Positions 25,128 through 33,491 of a stretch of DNA of 64,000 nucleotides are shown here, piece by piece. The DNA comes from Alkalicoccobacillus murimartini (GTDB lineage Bacteria > Bacillota > Bacilli > Bacillales > Bacillaceae_D), in assembly GCF_030813245.1 (NCBI RefSeq), contig NZ_JAUSUA010000001.1, forward strand, positions 868,001 through 932,000, in the 5' to 3' direction. The notes under the pieces were generated by a model that was not told the DNA's origin, ran no database searches, and worked only from the letters and a program-made list of their open reading frames with translations. Made by a program: the position numbers and the translations under genes. Position 1 is the first letter of the stretch. Each line of letters opens with the position of its first letter.

Positions 25128-25706
25128 TTAAAATTTGTTGTAGACCACTTTTTCAGATAGAGGTTTTCTAGAAGAACGGTGTGCAGGATGCAAGGCTTTT
25201 CCTAAAGAAATGAGCATAATCGGTTTATAACGAGCAGGTACATTAAAATCTTCTTGGAATTTTTCAGCATTAAAGCCTCCCATAGGACATGTGTCATATC
25301 CTTTAGCTTTTGCTGCAAGCATTAAGTTCATTGATGCAAGTGACGCATTCATTAACGCTTGATTATGACCGACTAATTCATTTCTTTCATACGCTTTGTT
25401 AATTTGATTGACTAGTAGATTTTTGACTTCTTCAGTCATGAATCCCGCCTCTACAGCAGACTGATTGACTGAGTCCGCTTCTTTATTCGCTTCAAGATCG
25501 CCTAACACCGCAATCACTGCGGATGAGTCGACAATTTGTTGCTGATTAAAGGCAATCGGTAATAGTTCTTCTTGTCTTTTCGGGTCATCTATCACAAAAA
25601 ATTTCCAGTGTTGAAGATTCCAAGAAGATGGTGCTTTGTTAGCTGCATCTAAAATCTCTTCAAGTTCGTCCCTACTAATCTTAGCCTCAGGATCATATTT
25701 CTTCAC
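25128..25706 (-). CDS. Nitroreductase family flavoprotein (YodC-like), start uncertain
   Basis: 192 residues from GTG 25706. FMN-dependent NAD(P)H oxidoreductase; APSSWNLQHWKF, NASLASMNLMLAAKAKGYDTC and PIMLISLGKA match the YodC group. The family has about 12-15 further N-terminal residues bearing an Arg-x-Ser-Val segment that binds FMN phosphate. Those are encoded here (FQTIEERHSVKKYD), but no ATG, GTG or TTG stands in frame between the upstream stop and 25706. AAAGGAG is positioned 9 bases before an in-frame ATC at 25758-25760. Either a rare ATC start or a changed start codon. TATAAT (minus, 25805-25810) is the likely -10. Confidence 0.8.
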   Translation of the reverse strand: MKKYDPEAKISRDELEEILDAANKAPSSWNLQHWKFFVIDDPKRQEELLPIAFNQQQIVDSSAVIAVLGDLEANKEADSVNQSAVEAGFMTEEVKNLLVNQINKAYERNELVGHNQALMNASLASMNLMLAAKAKGYDTCPMGGFNAEKFQEDFNVPARYKPIMLISLGKALHPAHRSSRKPLSEKVVYNKF

Positions 25707-25904
25707 TGAGTGTCTCTCTTCAATTGTTTGGAATAAGCCTAAATCTTCTTGGATATTGATGGTGTTCCACTCCTTTTATTCATCTTTTCTTTTATTCTGA
25801 CACTATTATACGTTAAAGGGCCAATCCAAGTAAAACAATTGGCATAATGAGTGCATAAAAACTCAATCTTCGGTGATACTGTTTGATGAAGTGGAGGGAT
25901 TAAT

Positions 25905-26135
25905 ATGGAACAAAGCTTACAAATGCATGCCTCAAACAGCCCTTGCCTTGTCATTGTTGATACCGTCAACGGACGATATGCTATACGAACAGAAGATACA
26001 AGTGGACGTACCTTCTCAAATGGAGCCGATGTTCTTGACTGGATCAAGCATTCATGGCAAAAAGAATTATTCGTCCATCCTTCTGAATACGATAAATTAC
26101 TTAAGGCAATCGAGAGCGAACTTACTTCTTCTTAA
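25905..26135 (+). CDS. Hypothetical protein, small and cytoplasmic
   Basis: 76 residues from ATG 25905 with GGAGGG upstream. Compact alpha/beta pattern: PCLVIVDTVNGRYAIRTEDT suggests two strands, then ADVLDWIKHSWQKELF and EYDKLLKAIESEL are helices. Another frame on the same strand covers this region but lacks a site. Divergent from the nitroreductase gene; its 3' end overlaps the convergent methyltransferase gene by 14 bases. No family recognised. Confidence 0.65.
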   Translation: MEQSLQMHASNSPCLVIVDTVNGRYAIRTEDTSGRTFSNGADVLDWIKHSWQKELFVHPSEYDKLLKAIESELTSS

Positions 26136-27120
26136 AGACTAAAATATACCAACCACCTTCACGGATGACGGGTGTACAGGTAACCAGACTAAACCCAGAC
26201 TGTTTTGCATAAGAAGTTAATTCCTTCTGAGTTGGAACAGGATACATATCTTCATGCGCCGACATAAAACTGTTAAATCCAGATGCAAATCGTTGACCGT
26301 GTTTTGAACGGGCTAACGGAGACATAATTAACAAATGACCTTTAGGCTGAAGCAATTTACGAGCTCGTTTAAAGAGCCTTAAGCGGTCCTCAAAAGTGAA
26401 ATAATAGAGCAAGTTGTTCATCATCAAAAGATCATACTGATCTTGATCTACATAGTTCATAAAATCTGCTTCAATAATGGAAATATTTGTGCCTTTTGCT
26501 TCTTTAAGTGCCAGCTTTTGTACTTCTTTGTTGGATTCTATTCCATTTACTTTGATATCAGGGAATTTTTGATGCAATCGATGGAGATACCCCCCATGTC
26601 CGCAGCCCACATCAAGTACACTTTTGACTTTTTGTTTTTTAACCACATCAGCAATCTTTGGAAACATAACAGACTCAAGTAAACCTGATGTTTCGGCAAC
26701 GGTATATCCAATATCTTCTTCTAATATTTTCACTTCAGTACCTTGTAATAAATTACGATATGTAAGCATGGTTGGAATATGCAATTCCATCATTTCCTTT
26801 AACAAAACGCCTACATTTTGATCACTGTCTTTTGATAAGTATGTAACCATCGATTTTTTCGCCTGTACTTTGCCCCCTCTTTTTTCTTTTAAATGTCCTA
26901 AAGCAACCCCTACTTCTACCCATCGTTCGAGTAGATCTAAGCGATATCCATATCTCTCTGCAATCATTTGTGGCGTATTCGGCACTTGAAACGTTTTAAA
27001 TAAATCCAGACTATATCCTAAATGTGCATGCCAAGCTTGAAGAAAGGGTTCATTCTTCTTCATCCATTTCCTTGCCTGCCAAAGTCGCTTATATTCTTTT
27101 AACAATTTTCTCTCTCCCAT
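26122..27120 (-). CDS. SAM-dependent methyltransferase
   Basis: 332 residues from ATG 27120. C-terminal class I Rossmann domain with motif I VLDVGCGHGGYLHRL, the acidic residue of motif II (VNGIESN), LLMMNNLLYYF and the post-motif GHLLIMSPLA. The N-terminal 130 residues are helical, possibly a winged-helix/dimerisation domain as in O-methyltransferases (TPQMIAERYGYRLDLLERWV). The frame is open to TTG 27234, but no site supports this and the promoter of the divergent transglycosylase gene lies there. Substrate unknown. Confidence 0.75.
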   Translation of the reverse strand: MGERKLLKEYKRLWQARKWMKKNEPFLQAWHAHLGYSLDLFKTFQVPNTPQMIAERYGYRLDLLERWVEVGVALGHLKEKRGGKVQAKKSMVTYLSKDSDQNVGVLLKEMMELHIPTMLTYRNLLQGTEVKILEEDIGYTVAETSGLLESVMFPKIADVVKKQKVKSVLDVGCGHGGYLHRLHQKFPDIKVNGIESNKEVQKLALKEAKGTNISIIEADFMNYVDQDQYDLLMMNNLLYYFTFEDRLRLFKRARKLLQPKGHLLIMSPLARSKHGQRFASGFNSFMSAHEDMYPVPTQKELTSYAKQSGFSLVTCTPVIREGGWYILVFKKK

Positions 27121-27195
27121 CTCAGTCGCATCCCGTTTCGTCGTATCTTTCCATTCCCAAACTACGTGTATTTGAAACCGTTGCTGAATTGTCGC

Positions 27196-27224
27196 TTTTC
27201 TTCTGTGAAGTGAAACGATATAAT
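27196..27224 (+). promoter_or_regulatory. Candidate sigma-A promoter
   Basis: TTTTCT (27196-27201), 17 bases, TATAAT (27219-27224), about 45 bases before ATG 27270. Confidence 0.5.
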
Positions 27225-27269
27225 AAGAATTCAATTTCTATTAATTTGTTCATTAAGGATGTCTGCACT

Positions 27270-27881
27270 ATGAAAAAACTAGTTGTGATCGTTCTTTCGG
27301 GAATCGTTGTTTTGATTGGATTATTTATCTTTTTATTTAATGATAATAGTCAAGTGAGACAATTCACTTATAAAACTGTGATTGGCGAACATCAAATCCC
27401 CGAAAAGTATATAAATGTCTATCAAGAAGCCGCAGATGAATATGATATCCCATGGCAATTACTTGCATCTGTACACCGAGTAGAAACCATTTTCTCAACA
27501 ATGGACCCAATGGAAAGTCCTGTTGGTGCATTAGGTCATTTTCAATTTATGCCTAGAACGTGGGTAGGTTGGTCTCATCCAGGGGGCGATGTAGGAGAGC
27601 TTGATGATGATGTTGATATTACAGATGTAGAATTAATAGATGAGCATAACGGCTATGGAATAGATGTTAATGGTAATGGTGTGGCCGACCCTTTTGACAT
27701 CTACGACGCTACTTATGCTGCAGCAGCGTTTCTAGCAGACCATGGTGCGTCAAATGGTGATTTAGAAGGAGCTTTATTCTCCTACAATAGAAGCGATGAC
27801 TACGTTAATGAAGTAATGGGTTATTACAACGCATACAATGAAGATTATGAGTTAATTACCATTCCTCTCGATAAAGAATAA
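27270..27881 (+). CDS. Lytic transglycosylase (SLT-like), membrane-anchored
   Basis: 203 residues from ATG 27270 (AAGGATG upstream); the frame is open further left but inside the divergent gene. N-terminal membrane or signal segment at 4-24. The remainder is a lysozyme-like fold: PWQLLASVHRVETIF with the expected catalytic Glu, then GALGHFQFMPRTW and DIYDATYAAAAFLADHG, as in transglycosylases that cleave peptidoglycan to anhydromuropeptides. Acts in the wall. Followed by a strong terminator. Confidence 0.8.
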   Translation: MKKLVVIVLSGIVVLIGLFIFLFNDNSQVRQFTYKTVIGEHQIPEKYINVYQEAADEYDIPWQLLASVHRVETIFSTMDPMESPVGALGHFQFMPRTWVGWSHPGGDVGELDDDVDITDVELIDEHNGYGIDVNGNGVADPFDIYDATYAAAAFLADHGASNGDLEGALFSYNRSDDYVNEVMGYYNAYNEDYELITIPLDKE

Positions 27882-27891
27882 TGTTCATAAG

Positions 27892-27925
27892 AAAAGGACC
27901 CGCATGCACGCAGCGGGTCCTTTTT
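27892..27925. terminator. Bidirectional terminator
   Basis: AAAAGGACCCGC and GCGGGTCCTTTT form a perfect 12-base stem around 9 bases. It serves the transglycosylase gene and the convergent lipoprotein gene. Confidence 0.92.
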
Positions 27926-28103
27926 AGTGTTGGTTCGTATAGACAGCTTCTTCTTGCTGCTCTTCAATTTCAATCGGTTCAATATATGAGGGTTCACGCT
28001 TTATTTGAGTAGGCTTGAGCGGTGAATCTTGATCCTCTAATTCTAGAAAACTACATCCACTTAGTACAGCCGTACATATCAATGCTACAAAAAGTCGTTT
28101 CAC
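27924..28103 (-). CDS. Small lipoprotein
   Basis: 59 residues from GTG 28103 (GAGGGTT upstream). Signal peptide with lipobox LSGC, Cys17, then a 40-residue acidic, Pro-containing tail (EPSYIEPIEIEEQQEE) with no fold. It would be a short tethered peptide on the outer membrane face. Convergent with the transglycosylase gene and 40 bases after the cyclase gene on the same strand. Function unknown. Confidence 0.65.
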   Translation of the reverse strand: MKRLFVALICTAVLSGCSFLELEDQDSPLKPTQIKREPSYIEPIEIEEQQEEAVYTNQH

Positions 28104-28135
28104 AAGAACCCTCTCTTTTCATTGCTAGTTTCATT

Positions 28136-28172
28136 AGGTGAGATTAGATGAGATTAGATGAGATTAGATGAG
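28136..28172. repeat. 10-bp tandem repeat at the end of the cyclase gene
   Basis: AGATTAGATG occurs three times in a row (28141-28170) with partial units on both sides. It encodes the last residues of the cyclase (LISSNLI) and its stop codon. Since 10 is not a multiple of 3, a change in copy number would change the C-terminus. Confidence 0.85.
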
Positions 28173-29667
28173 TCTTCATCATTTTTTTGTTGATATACAT
28201 ATGTTTGTCAGCTTTAAGGATTAGTTCATCTATTGTATCATGCATCCCTTGTTCAAAAAAGGAAAATCCACAACTGACAGAAACTAGATACGCACGGTCA
28301 CTTACATGATTCAGTCTATCTAACGCTTCATGAATCTGCTGCCACTTCTGCTTCCCTTGCTCCAGACTACATTGACTAAAAACTAAAACAAACTCATCTC
28401 CCCCATAACGGAAAAACACATCCTGCGGATCACGGAGCATCTCAATGATTTGACACATTGTTTGGATGAGCTGGTCTCCTTCCGAATGGCCATACTGATC
28501 ATTCACAGATTTAAGATTATTTATATCAATAAAGCAAATAACTAAACCTGGTGATTTTGCTTCTTGTATCAATTCTTGAAGAACGTTCATTCCAGTTCTA
28601 CGATTATAACAGCCTGTTAAACTATCTCTAGATGCGTGAATTAGTAAGTCTTCTTCTGTCTCTTTTAAGTGCGTTATGTCTGAAAAACCAATCAATACAC
28701 TGGATTCCTGATTAAAATCCACGAACTCGCCATTTATTAAAAGCCAGCGTTTCTTTCCTCCTGATAAGAGATCAGCAACGATGTAATCTTTACAAGCTCC
28801 TTCTCGTTTTACTTTTTGTATAAATTCGATCATTTCTTGTTTGGACAGATAACGCTCTATGTTACGAATCGCCTCTTGAGCTTCTCCACCAAATACTTGT
28901 AGCGCTTGTTTATTCACTAAACGTACCCTTGTGTTTTCAGCGCCTATCATTAGTAATGGGTAGGGATTTACTTCAAACAGACTTCTAAAATTCGTTTCAC
29001 TTTCCCTTAAATCTTTTTCTCTTATAAAGTTATTCTTACGGTAGAAATAATACATCGTCACAACCAAGATGGAAATGCCCACTGCGGCCGTTGTATTAAT
29101 TTGTTTAATTAAGATGCTAGCCCCCGTTAAGTCTACTTGATATAGCAAAATCATAAACACGGTATGGATGAAAAGAGCCATTATACTAAATAGTAATGGA
29201 TGGAGAGCAAAAACCGTAGCTACGCCCATCATAATGACGATATACGAATCTACATTTGCCGATATACCCTGGCTATTAATAGAGCCTACAGCTCCTATTA
29301 CTAGATATAAGCCTACATATCCGTATAAGATAACCGAACAAATCGAACGATGATAAAAATGAGAGCTTGGATTTCGGAGTAATCGTTTAGCTACTACAAA
29401 TACTAAAGCTGTGACAAGACTGATCATGTGGATAGCTGTCAATCGCCAGAATGCTTTTGAATCCCCTACTTCACCATATAACTTTATATCCATAAAAAGA
29501 TAGATTGGTGAGACCATGATGATTCCCCAGCAAATTATATGTAATCTAGAATAGGCTAACGCCATATCCTCAGCCTTAAACAGTCGATTAATGTGAGATC
29601 GATTAGCTGAACTCTTATAAGATATGCGAAGTAGACGACAGATGGAATGAATAATAGATTGGATCAT
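28144..29667 (-). CDS. Membrane diguanylate cyclase (PAS-GGDEF)
   Basis: 507 residues. About six to seven membrane segments fill residues 35-220 (a sensory membrane domain), followed by a PAS domain (about 230-340; NPYPLLMIGAENTRVRLVNK) and a GGDEF domain. The active motif RYGGDEF (GGDEF at 422-426) is intact, so it should make cyclic di-GMP. The inhibitory RxxD site is not seen (RDPQDVFF precedes the motif instead). The signal sensed is unknown. The 3' end is a 10-bp repeat. Confidence 0.88.
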   Translation of the reverse strand: MIQSIIHSICRLLRISYKSSANRSHINRLFKAEDMALAYSRLHIICWGIIMVSPIYLFMDIKLYGEVGDSKAFWRLTAIHMISLVTALVFVVAKRLLRNPSSHFYHRSICSVILYGYVGLYLVIGAVGSINSQGISANVDSYIVIMMGVATVFALHPLLFSIMALFIHTVFMILLYQVDLTGASILIKQINTTAAVGISILVVTMYYFYRKNNFIREKDLRESETNFRSLFEVNPYPLLMIGAENTRVRLVNKQALQVFGGEAQEAIRNIERYLSKQEMIEFIQKVKREGACKDYIVADLLSGGKKRWLLINGEFVDFNQESSVLIGFSDITHLKETEEDLLIHASRDSLTGCYNRRTGMNVLQELIQEAKSPGLVICFIDINNLKSVNDQYGHSEGDQLIQTMCQIIEMLRDPQDVFFRYGGDEFVLVFSQCSLEQGKQKWQQIHEALDRLNHVSDRAYLVSVSCGFSFFEQGMHDTIDELILKADKHMYINKKMMKTHLISSNLI

Positions 29668-29822
29668 CTGTTTACCCTCTCATTATTTTATCTATATTAT
29701 CGGCACTGTACGCAAACCTTTGTAGAAGAAGGAAAAGACTTCTATGCATATTAGTCGAATTCCAATCTTTACACGTGATATAGTTAACACGTATCACATC
29801 TTGTTAAAAGGGGTTGGATTCA

Positions 29823-30647
29823 ATGGAGTTTGTGACATTAAATAACGGATTAAAAATGCCTCAACTAGGTTTTGGTGTATGGCAGGTTCCTGATGAAGAA
29901 GCAGCACCCGCAGTTAAAAATGCTCTTGAGGTTGGCTATCGTTCAATCGATACGGCGATGATTTACAAAAATGAAAAAGGGGTTGGCCAAGCACTTAGCG
30001 CGTCAACAGTCGAACGTTCTGACCTATTTATTACAACCAAGGTATGGAATAGTGACCAAGGCTACGATGCAACGATTAAAGCGTTTGATGAAAGTTTGGA
30101 GCGTCTCGGTCTTGATTATGTTGATCTCTATTTAATTCACTGGCCTACTCCGATGTACAACAACTATGTTGATACATATAAGGCGTTAGAGACCCTTTAT
30201 AAAGAAGGTCGCGTGAAAGCCATTGGCGTATGTAACTTTGAAATTGAACACTTACAACGGCTGTTAGATGAGTGTGAAGTAGTACCCGTTTTAAACCAAA
30301 TTGAATGTCATCCTTACCTCGCTCAAAATGAACTAAAAGATTTCTGTGCGAAGCATGATATTTTTGTAGAAGCTTGGAGCCCGCTTATGCAAGGTGGAGA
30401 TGTACTAAATGATTCCACTGTCGTGGACATTGCCAAAGCTCATGATAAAACACCTGCACAAGTTGTATTACGCTGGCACATTCAGAGTGGCTCTATTGTC
30501 ATTCCTAAATCAGTCACTCCGTCTCGCATACAAGAAAACTTTGATGTGTTTGATTTTAAGCTAACTGATGAAGAACAAAACAAAATTAATGCACTTGATA
30601 ATGGAACTAGACGTGGCGCTCATCCGAACGACATGGACAAGCGTTAA
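29823..30647 (+). CDS. Aldo/keto reductase (YvgN/YtbE-like)
   Basis: 274 residues from ATG 29823; AAAAGGGG lies 9 bases upstream, while TTG 29814 directly abuts it. Tetrad Asp43 and Tyr48 (SIDTAMIYKNE), Lys73 (TTKVW), His106 (YLIHWP); C-terminal NADP site IPKSVTPSRIQEN. Closest in look to the Bacillus glyoxal/methylglyoxal reductases. A 6-base inverted repeat GTGATA/TATCAC (29775-29797) upstream could be an operator. Single gene. Confidence 0.88.
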   Translation: MEFVTLNNGLKMPQLGFGVWQVPDEEAAPAVKNALEVGYRSIDTAMIYKNEKGVGQALSASTVERSDLFITTKVWNSDQGYDATIKAFDESLERLGLDYVDLYLIHWPTPMYNNYVDTYKALETLYKEGRVKAIGVCNFEIEHLQRLLDECEVVPVLNQIECHPYLAQNELKDFCAKHDIFVEAWSPLMQGGDVLNDSTVVDIAKAHDKTPAQVVLRWHIQSGSIVIPKSVTPSRIQENFDVFDFKLTDEEQNKINALDNGTRRGAHPNDMDKR

Positions 30648-30657
30648 TAATAAAATG

Positions 30658-30689
30658 AAAAAACCGATGCCGTTTGGCTTCGGTTTTTT
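30658..30689 (+). terminator. Terminator after the aldo/keto reductase gene
   Basis: AAAAAACCGATGCC and GGCTTCGGTTTTTT with one mismatch, 4-base loop. Confidence 0.9.
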
Positions 30690-30711
30690 TACTTTGTATA
30701 TGAGAAATAAT

Positions 30712-30740
30712 TTGCTTTTGATAATGAATATCATTATTAT
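30712..30740 (+). promoter_or_regulatory. Fur-controlled promoter
   Basis: TTGCTT (30712-30717), 17 bases, TATTAT (30735-30740). GATAATGAATATCATTATT (30720-30738) differs from the classical 19-base Fur box GATAATGATAATCATTATC at only 3 positions and covers the spacer and -10. Iron should shut off the gene downstream. Confidence 0.85.
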
Positions 30741-30780
30741 ATAAGAGTAGTTCATAGACAACGATTCAGGGGGAAATACA

Positions 30781-31761
30781 TTGAAAAAAATACGTACTTA
30801 TAAAAAATATGCTGTTGCAGCATTATCTGTCACAACTATGTTCTCACTAGCAGCATGCGGAAACGCTAATGAGGAAGACCAGACAACAGAAAACACACCT
30901 TCAGAAGAAACGGAAGAAACGGAAGGACCACGTGTTGTCACTGATGCCATGGGCAATGAAGTGGAGATTCCAGAGAATCCAGAGCGAATTCTAGGCTCTT
31001 ACCTAGAGGACTATCTTGTCACCCTTGGTGAAACACCTGTTGCACAGTGGTCTGTAGCAAACGGTACTCAAGCGTATCTTCAAGATCTACTTGAAGGGGT
31101 TCCTCCGATTACATCTGATCTTCCACCTGAAGAGGTAGCTAGCTTTGAACCAGACTTAATACTCATTAATGATGAAACCCAAGTAGAGTCAGGTTTGTAT
31201 GATCAATACAACCAGATTGCTCCTACCTATGTATTAGGTGATGAGATCACAAATGACTGGCGCAAAGCTCTTGCAGAAATTGGAGATTTACTTGGAAAAT
31301 CAGAAGAGGCCGATCAAGCATTAGCTGACTATGAGGCCTTGGTAGATGAAACAAAAGAGGATTTACAAGCATCTATTGGAGATGAGAAAGTAGCGGCCAT
31401 TTGGTATGTTGCAGATACTTATTATGTTGTATCTCCATCACAATCCAGTGGCGCAACCTTGTTTGAAGATCTTGAATTGACTCCTGCTAATGTCATTGCT
31501 AACCTTCCTGAGGATAATGTTGCACAGTGGAACGAAGTGACTTTAGAAGCCCTTGCTGAGATGGATGCAGATCATCTCATTCTTATTAATAGCGCGGAAA
31601 GTTCAGTCGAAGAAATTTTAGAAGATCCTGTTTGGGCAAATGTACCAGCCGTTCAGGAAGACCATGTCTATGATGTATCTAGAGATTCTTCTTGGTTGTA
31701 TACAGGGATTCAAGCACATACACAAACCGTTCAAGAAGCAAAAGAAATCTTGACAAAATAA
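30781..31761 (+). CDS. Iron-siderophore ABC transporter substrate-binding lipoprotein
   Basis: 326 residues. Signal peptide with lipobox LAAC, Cys26, an acidic Thr/Glu linker, then a class III periplasmic-binding fold: VVTDAMGNEVEIPENPERIL is the typical first strand of FhuD/FecB-like proteins; FEPDLILINDET and DADHLILINS are later ones. It captures ferric siderophores outside and delivers them to a permease. The start is TTG 30781 with AGGGGG upstream. No permease or ATPase gene is adjacent, so it must work with parts encoded elsewhere. Fur box in the promoter. Confidence 0.88.
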   Translation: MKKIRTYKKYAVAALSVTTMFSLAACGNANEEDQTTENTPSEETEETEGPRVVTDAMGNEVEIPENPERILGSYLEDYLVTLGETPVAQWSVANGTQAYLQDLLEGVPPITSDLPPEEVASFEPDLILINDETQVESGLYDQYNQIAPTYVLGDEITNDWRKALAEIGDLLGKSEEADQALADYEALVDETKEDLQASIGDEKVAAIWYVADTYYVVSPSQSSGATLFEDLELTPANVIANLPEDNVAQWNEVTLEALAEMDADHLILINSAESSVEEILEDPVWANVPAVQEDHVYDVSRDSSWLYTGIQAHTQTVQEAKEILTK

Positions 31762-31800
31762 ACAAAAAAACAATCGTCCATATGGATGATTGTTTTTTGT
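31762..31800. terminator. Bidirectional terminator
   Basis: ACAAAAAAACAATCGTCC and GGATGATTGTTTTTTGT pair over about 17 bases with one bulge and one G-T pair and run into the convergent sigma-like gene. Confidence 0.9.
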
Positions 31801-32102
31801 TAAGAAAGCAAACGTTCATTGTTTGCGACCGTGTGAATTTGTTTTTCTTTTAAATGGACAATGACATGCTGGCGTGCAGTGGAATATAACCACTGACGAT
31901 AGGTCTGATTCGGTAGATGCGGTGTTTCTTTCCATAACCTTTTAAATAAAAAATGTATGATATCCTCCGTTTGTGCTTTATTTTTAATGGTACGGTAAAT
32001 AAAACGATATAAGGCATGTTCATTTTCCACATAAAGCTGCTCTAGGGCTTTAGGATCCTTTGCTCGTATGCGATTACAAAGTGTTTGGTTCGTTTCAATC
32101 AT
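31800..32102 (-). CDS. Stand-alone sigma region-2 protein (ECF-like)
   Basis: 100 residues from ATG 32102 (GAGGGG 12 bases upstream; the ATG at 32126 has none). Residues about 12-80 resemble region 2 of sigma-70/ECF factors: DPKALEQLYVENEHALYRFI, then NKAQTEDIIHFLFKRLWKE, then TYRQWLYSTARQHVIVHLKE. Region 4, needed for -35 contact, is absent; the chain ends 15 residues later (HTVANNERLLS). It resembles the layout of B. subtilis RsoA, a region-2 half that works with a separate region-4 protein. No partner or anti-sigma gene is adjacent. Confidence 0.65.
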   Translation of the reverse strand: MIETNQTLCNRIRAKDPKALEQLYVENEHALYRFIYRTIKNKAQTEDIIHFLFKRLWKETPHLPNQTYRQWLYSTARQHVIVHLKEKQIHTVANNERLLS

Positions 32103-32221
32103 AAGTGGTTTACCCCTCTTGGCCATCTTATGTATAACAAAATGGCACGGATGATGCTTGATATAACCTACATACCCGATTTAAAAGAAAAGTAAGCCTA
32201 AAGTCATAAAAAAAATATCAT

Positions 32222-32404
32222 TCAGCCAAATAAGATCGCTATGATTGGAATAGAGAGAGCCATAATAGGCACAATGATCCAATACCATTCATAGCCACTT
32301 GAATTTTCTTCAACATAGCTGCCAGCTTGTAGCTCCTCTACCTCCTTTTTCAATTCATCAATCTCTCTTTGCATTTTTTCAAGCTTCAATTCTGTTTCAG
32401 TCAT
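32222..32404 (-). CDS. Small coiled-coil membrane protein
   Basis: 60 residues. Residues 1-27 are a heptad-like charged helix (LKLEKMQREIDELKKEVEEL), followed by a short acidic linker and one membrane helix at the C-terminus (IIVPIMALSIPIIAILFG). A tail-anchored coiled coil. AAAGGGGATC precedes the ATG. Unknown function. Confidence 0.7.
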   Translation of the reverse strand: MTETELKLEKMQREIDELKKEVEELQAGSYVEENSSGYEWYWIIVPIMALSIPIIAILFG

Positions 32405-32479
32405 GAGTGATCCCCTTTCACCATGTATTTATGACAAGTATAACGTACATCCATTTCCATCACCAATTAGTTTTTACAT

Positions 32480-32514
32480 AAAAAGCCTGTTCTCTAGTAG
32501 AGAACAGGCTTTTT
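32480..32514 (-). terminator. Terminator of thyA
   Basis: AAAAGCCTGTTCTCT (32481-32495) and its exact complement (32499-32513) around a 3-base loop, T runs on both sides. It sits 5 bases after the thyA stop. Confidence 0.93.
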
Positions 32515-32518
32515 ATGA

Positions 32519-33412
32519 TTAGATCGCAATCTCCATCGCTACCTTATCACCATGTTGATAGTCGTTCAGGCTAAAATCGTCAATGCTAAAATCATAAAAG
32601 GATGTGATCTCCGGGTTGATTGAGAGTACAGGTGCAGGATAAGATTCTCGATTTACTTGTTCTTCTAACGGCTCAATGTGACGCTCATAGATATGTGCGT
32701 CTCCAATATGAAAGATATACTCACCCAGCTCGTAACCAGTCACTTGTGCAATCATTCGTTGTAAAACATTATATTGGAAGACATTAAACGGATTCCCCAA
32801 CCCCATATCGTTGGAACGGCAACGAACTTCAAGATGAAGTTTCCCCGCTTTCACATGCCACTGTGTCTCGTATACACATGGAGTCAATGACATCTCATCA
32901 AGCTCATCGGGGTTCCAGAGCATCGTAATATGTCTGCGCGAAGATGGATTATTCACAAGCTCTTGAATTAAATAATCCACTTGATCAAGTAACATCGTAT
33001 CCCCTGAGACGGTATTATTTTTTGGGTCCAATAAGTTTGTCTTTAGCTTTTGGATCGGATACTGACGATTTCTTTTAGCTAATTGATAGCCATATGCTTT
33101 TCCGATCGTTCCGTCCTCTTGCTCCCACTCATTCCAGATCTTCACATTCATTTGCCGAAGCTCTTCTACTTGATTTGATTTTTTTTGCCAAATCCAAAGC
33201 AGCTCTCGAATAGCCGTTTTCCAGGCTACTTTTTTAGTCGTTAAGATGGGTAACTCTTTATTAGTAAAACGCATAGATTCAGATATGATCGACTTGGTAT
33301 AGGCTGGCTGTCCATCCTTCCAAACCGTGCGTACTTGCTCATCTTGATTGCTATATCCCTCATGAGAAATCTTATCTATAATTTGTTTGTACTGACGATC
33401 TGCTTCATTCAA
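32519..33412 (-). CDS. thyA: Thymidylate synthase (ThyA, Bacillus/phage type)
   Basis: 297 residues from TTG 33412 (AGGAGTGAAG upstream). Folate-dependent enzyme making dTMP from dUMP. Catalytic Cys179 in SLTPCVYETQW; dUMP phosphate arginines in NPSSRRHITMLWNPDEL; CRSNDMGLGNPFNVFQYNVL and the substrate Tyr in HIGDAHIYERH are present. The sequence resembles the heat-stable ThyA of B. subtilis and its phages rather than the ThyB type. No dihydrofolate reductase gene follows. Two-gene stretch with rtcB, 80 bases apart. Confidence 0.93.
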   Translation of the reverse strand: MNEADRQYKQIIDKISHEGYSNQDEQVRTVWKDGQPAYTKSIISESMRFTNKELPILTTKKVAWKTAIRELLWIWQKKSNQVEELRQMNVKIWNEWEQEDGTIGKAYGYQLAKRNRQYPIQKLKTNLLDPKNNTVSGDTMLLDQVDYLIQELVNNPSSRRHITMLWNPDELDEMSLTPCVYETQWHVKAGKLHLEVRCRSNDMGLGNPFNVFQYNVLQRMIAQVTGYELGEYIFHIGDAHIYERHIEPLEEQVNRESYPAPVLSINPEITSFYDFSIDDFSLNDYQHGDKVAMEIAI

Positions 33413-33491
33413 TGTTCTTCACTCCTAAAAAAATCTCTCCTCAGTATATCGCAAATGGAGAGATTCTTATAGAGTGAATACTTAGAAGTCC

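Noticed and set aside
25739-26142. Frames of 89-102 codons overlapping the divergent region of the nitroreductase
   Set aside because: They are shadows of the gene at 25905-26135, which has the only good ribosome binding site.
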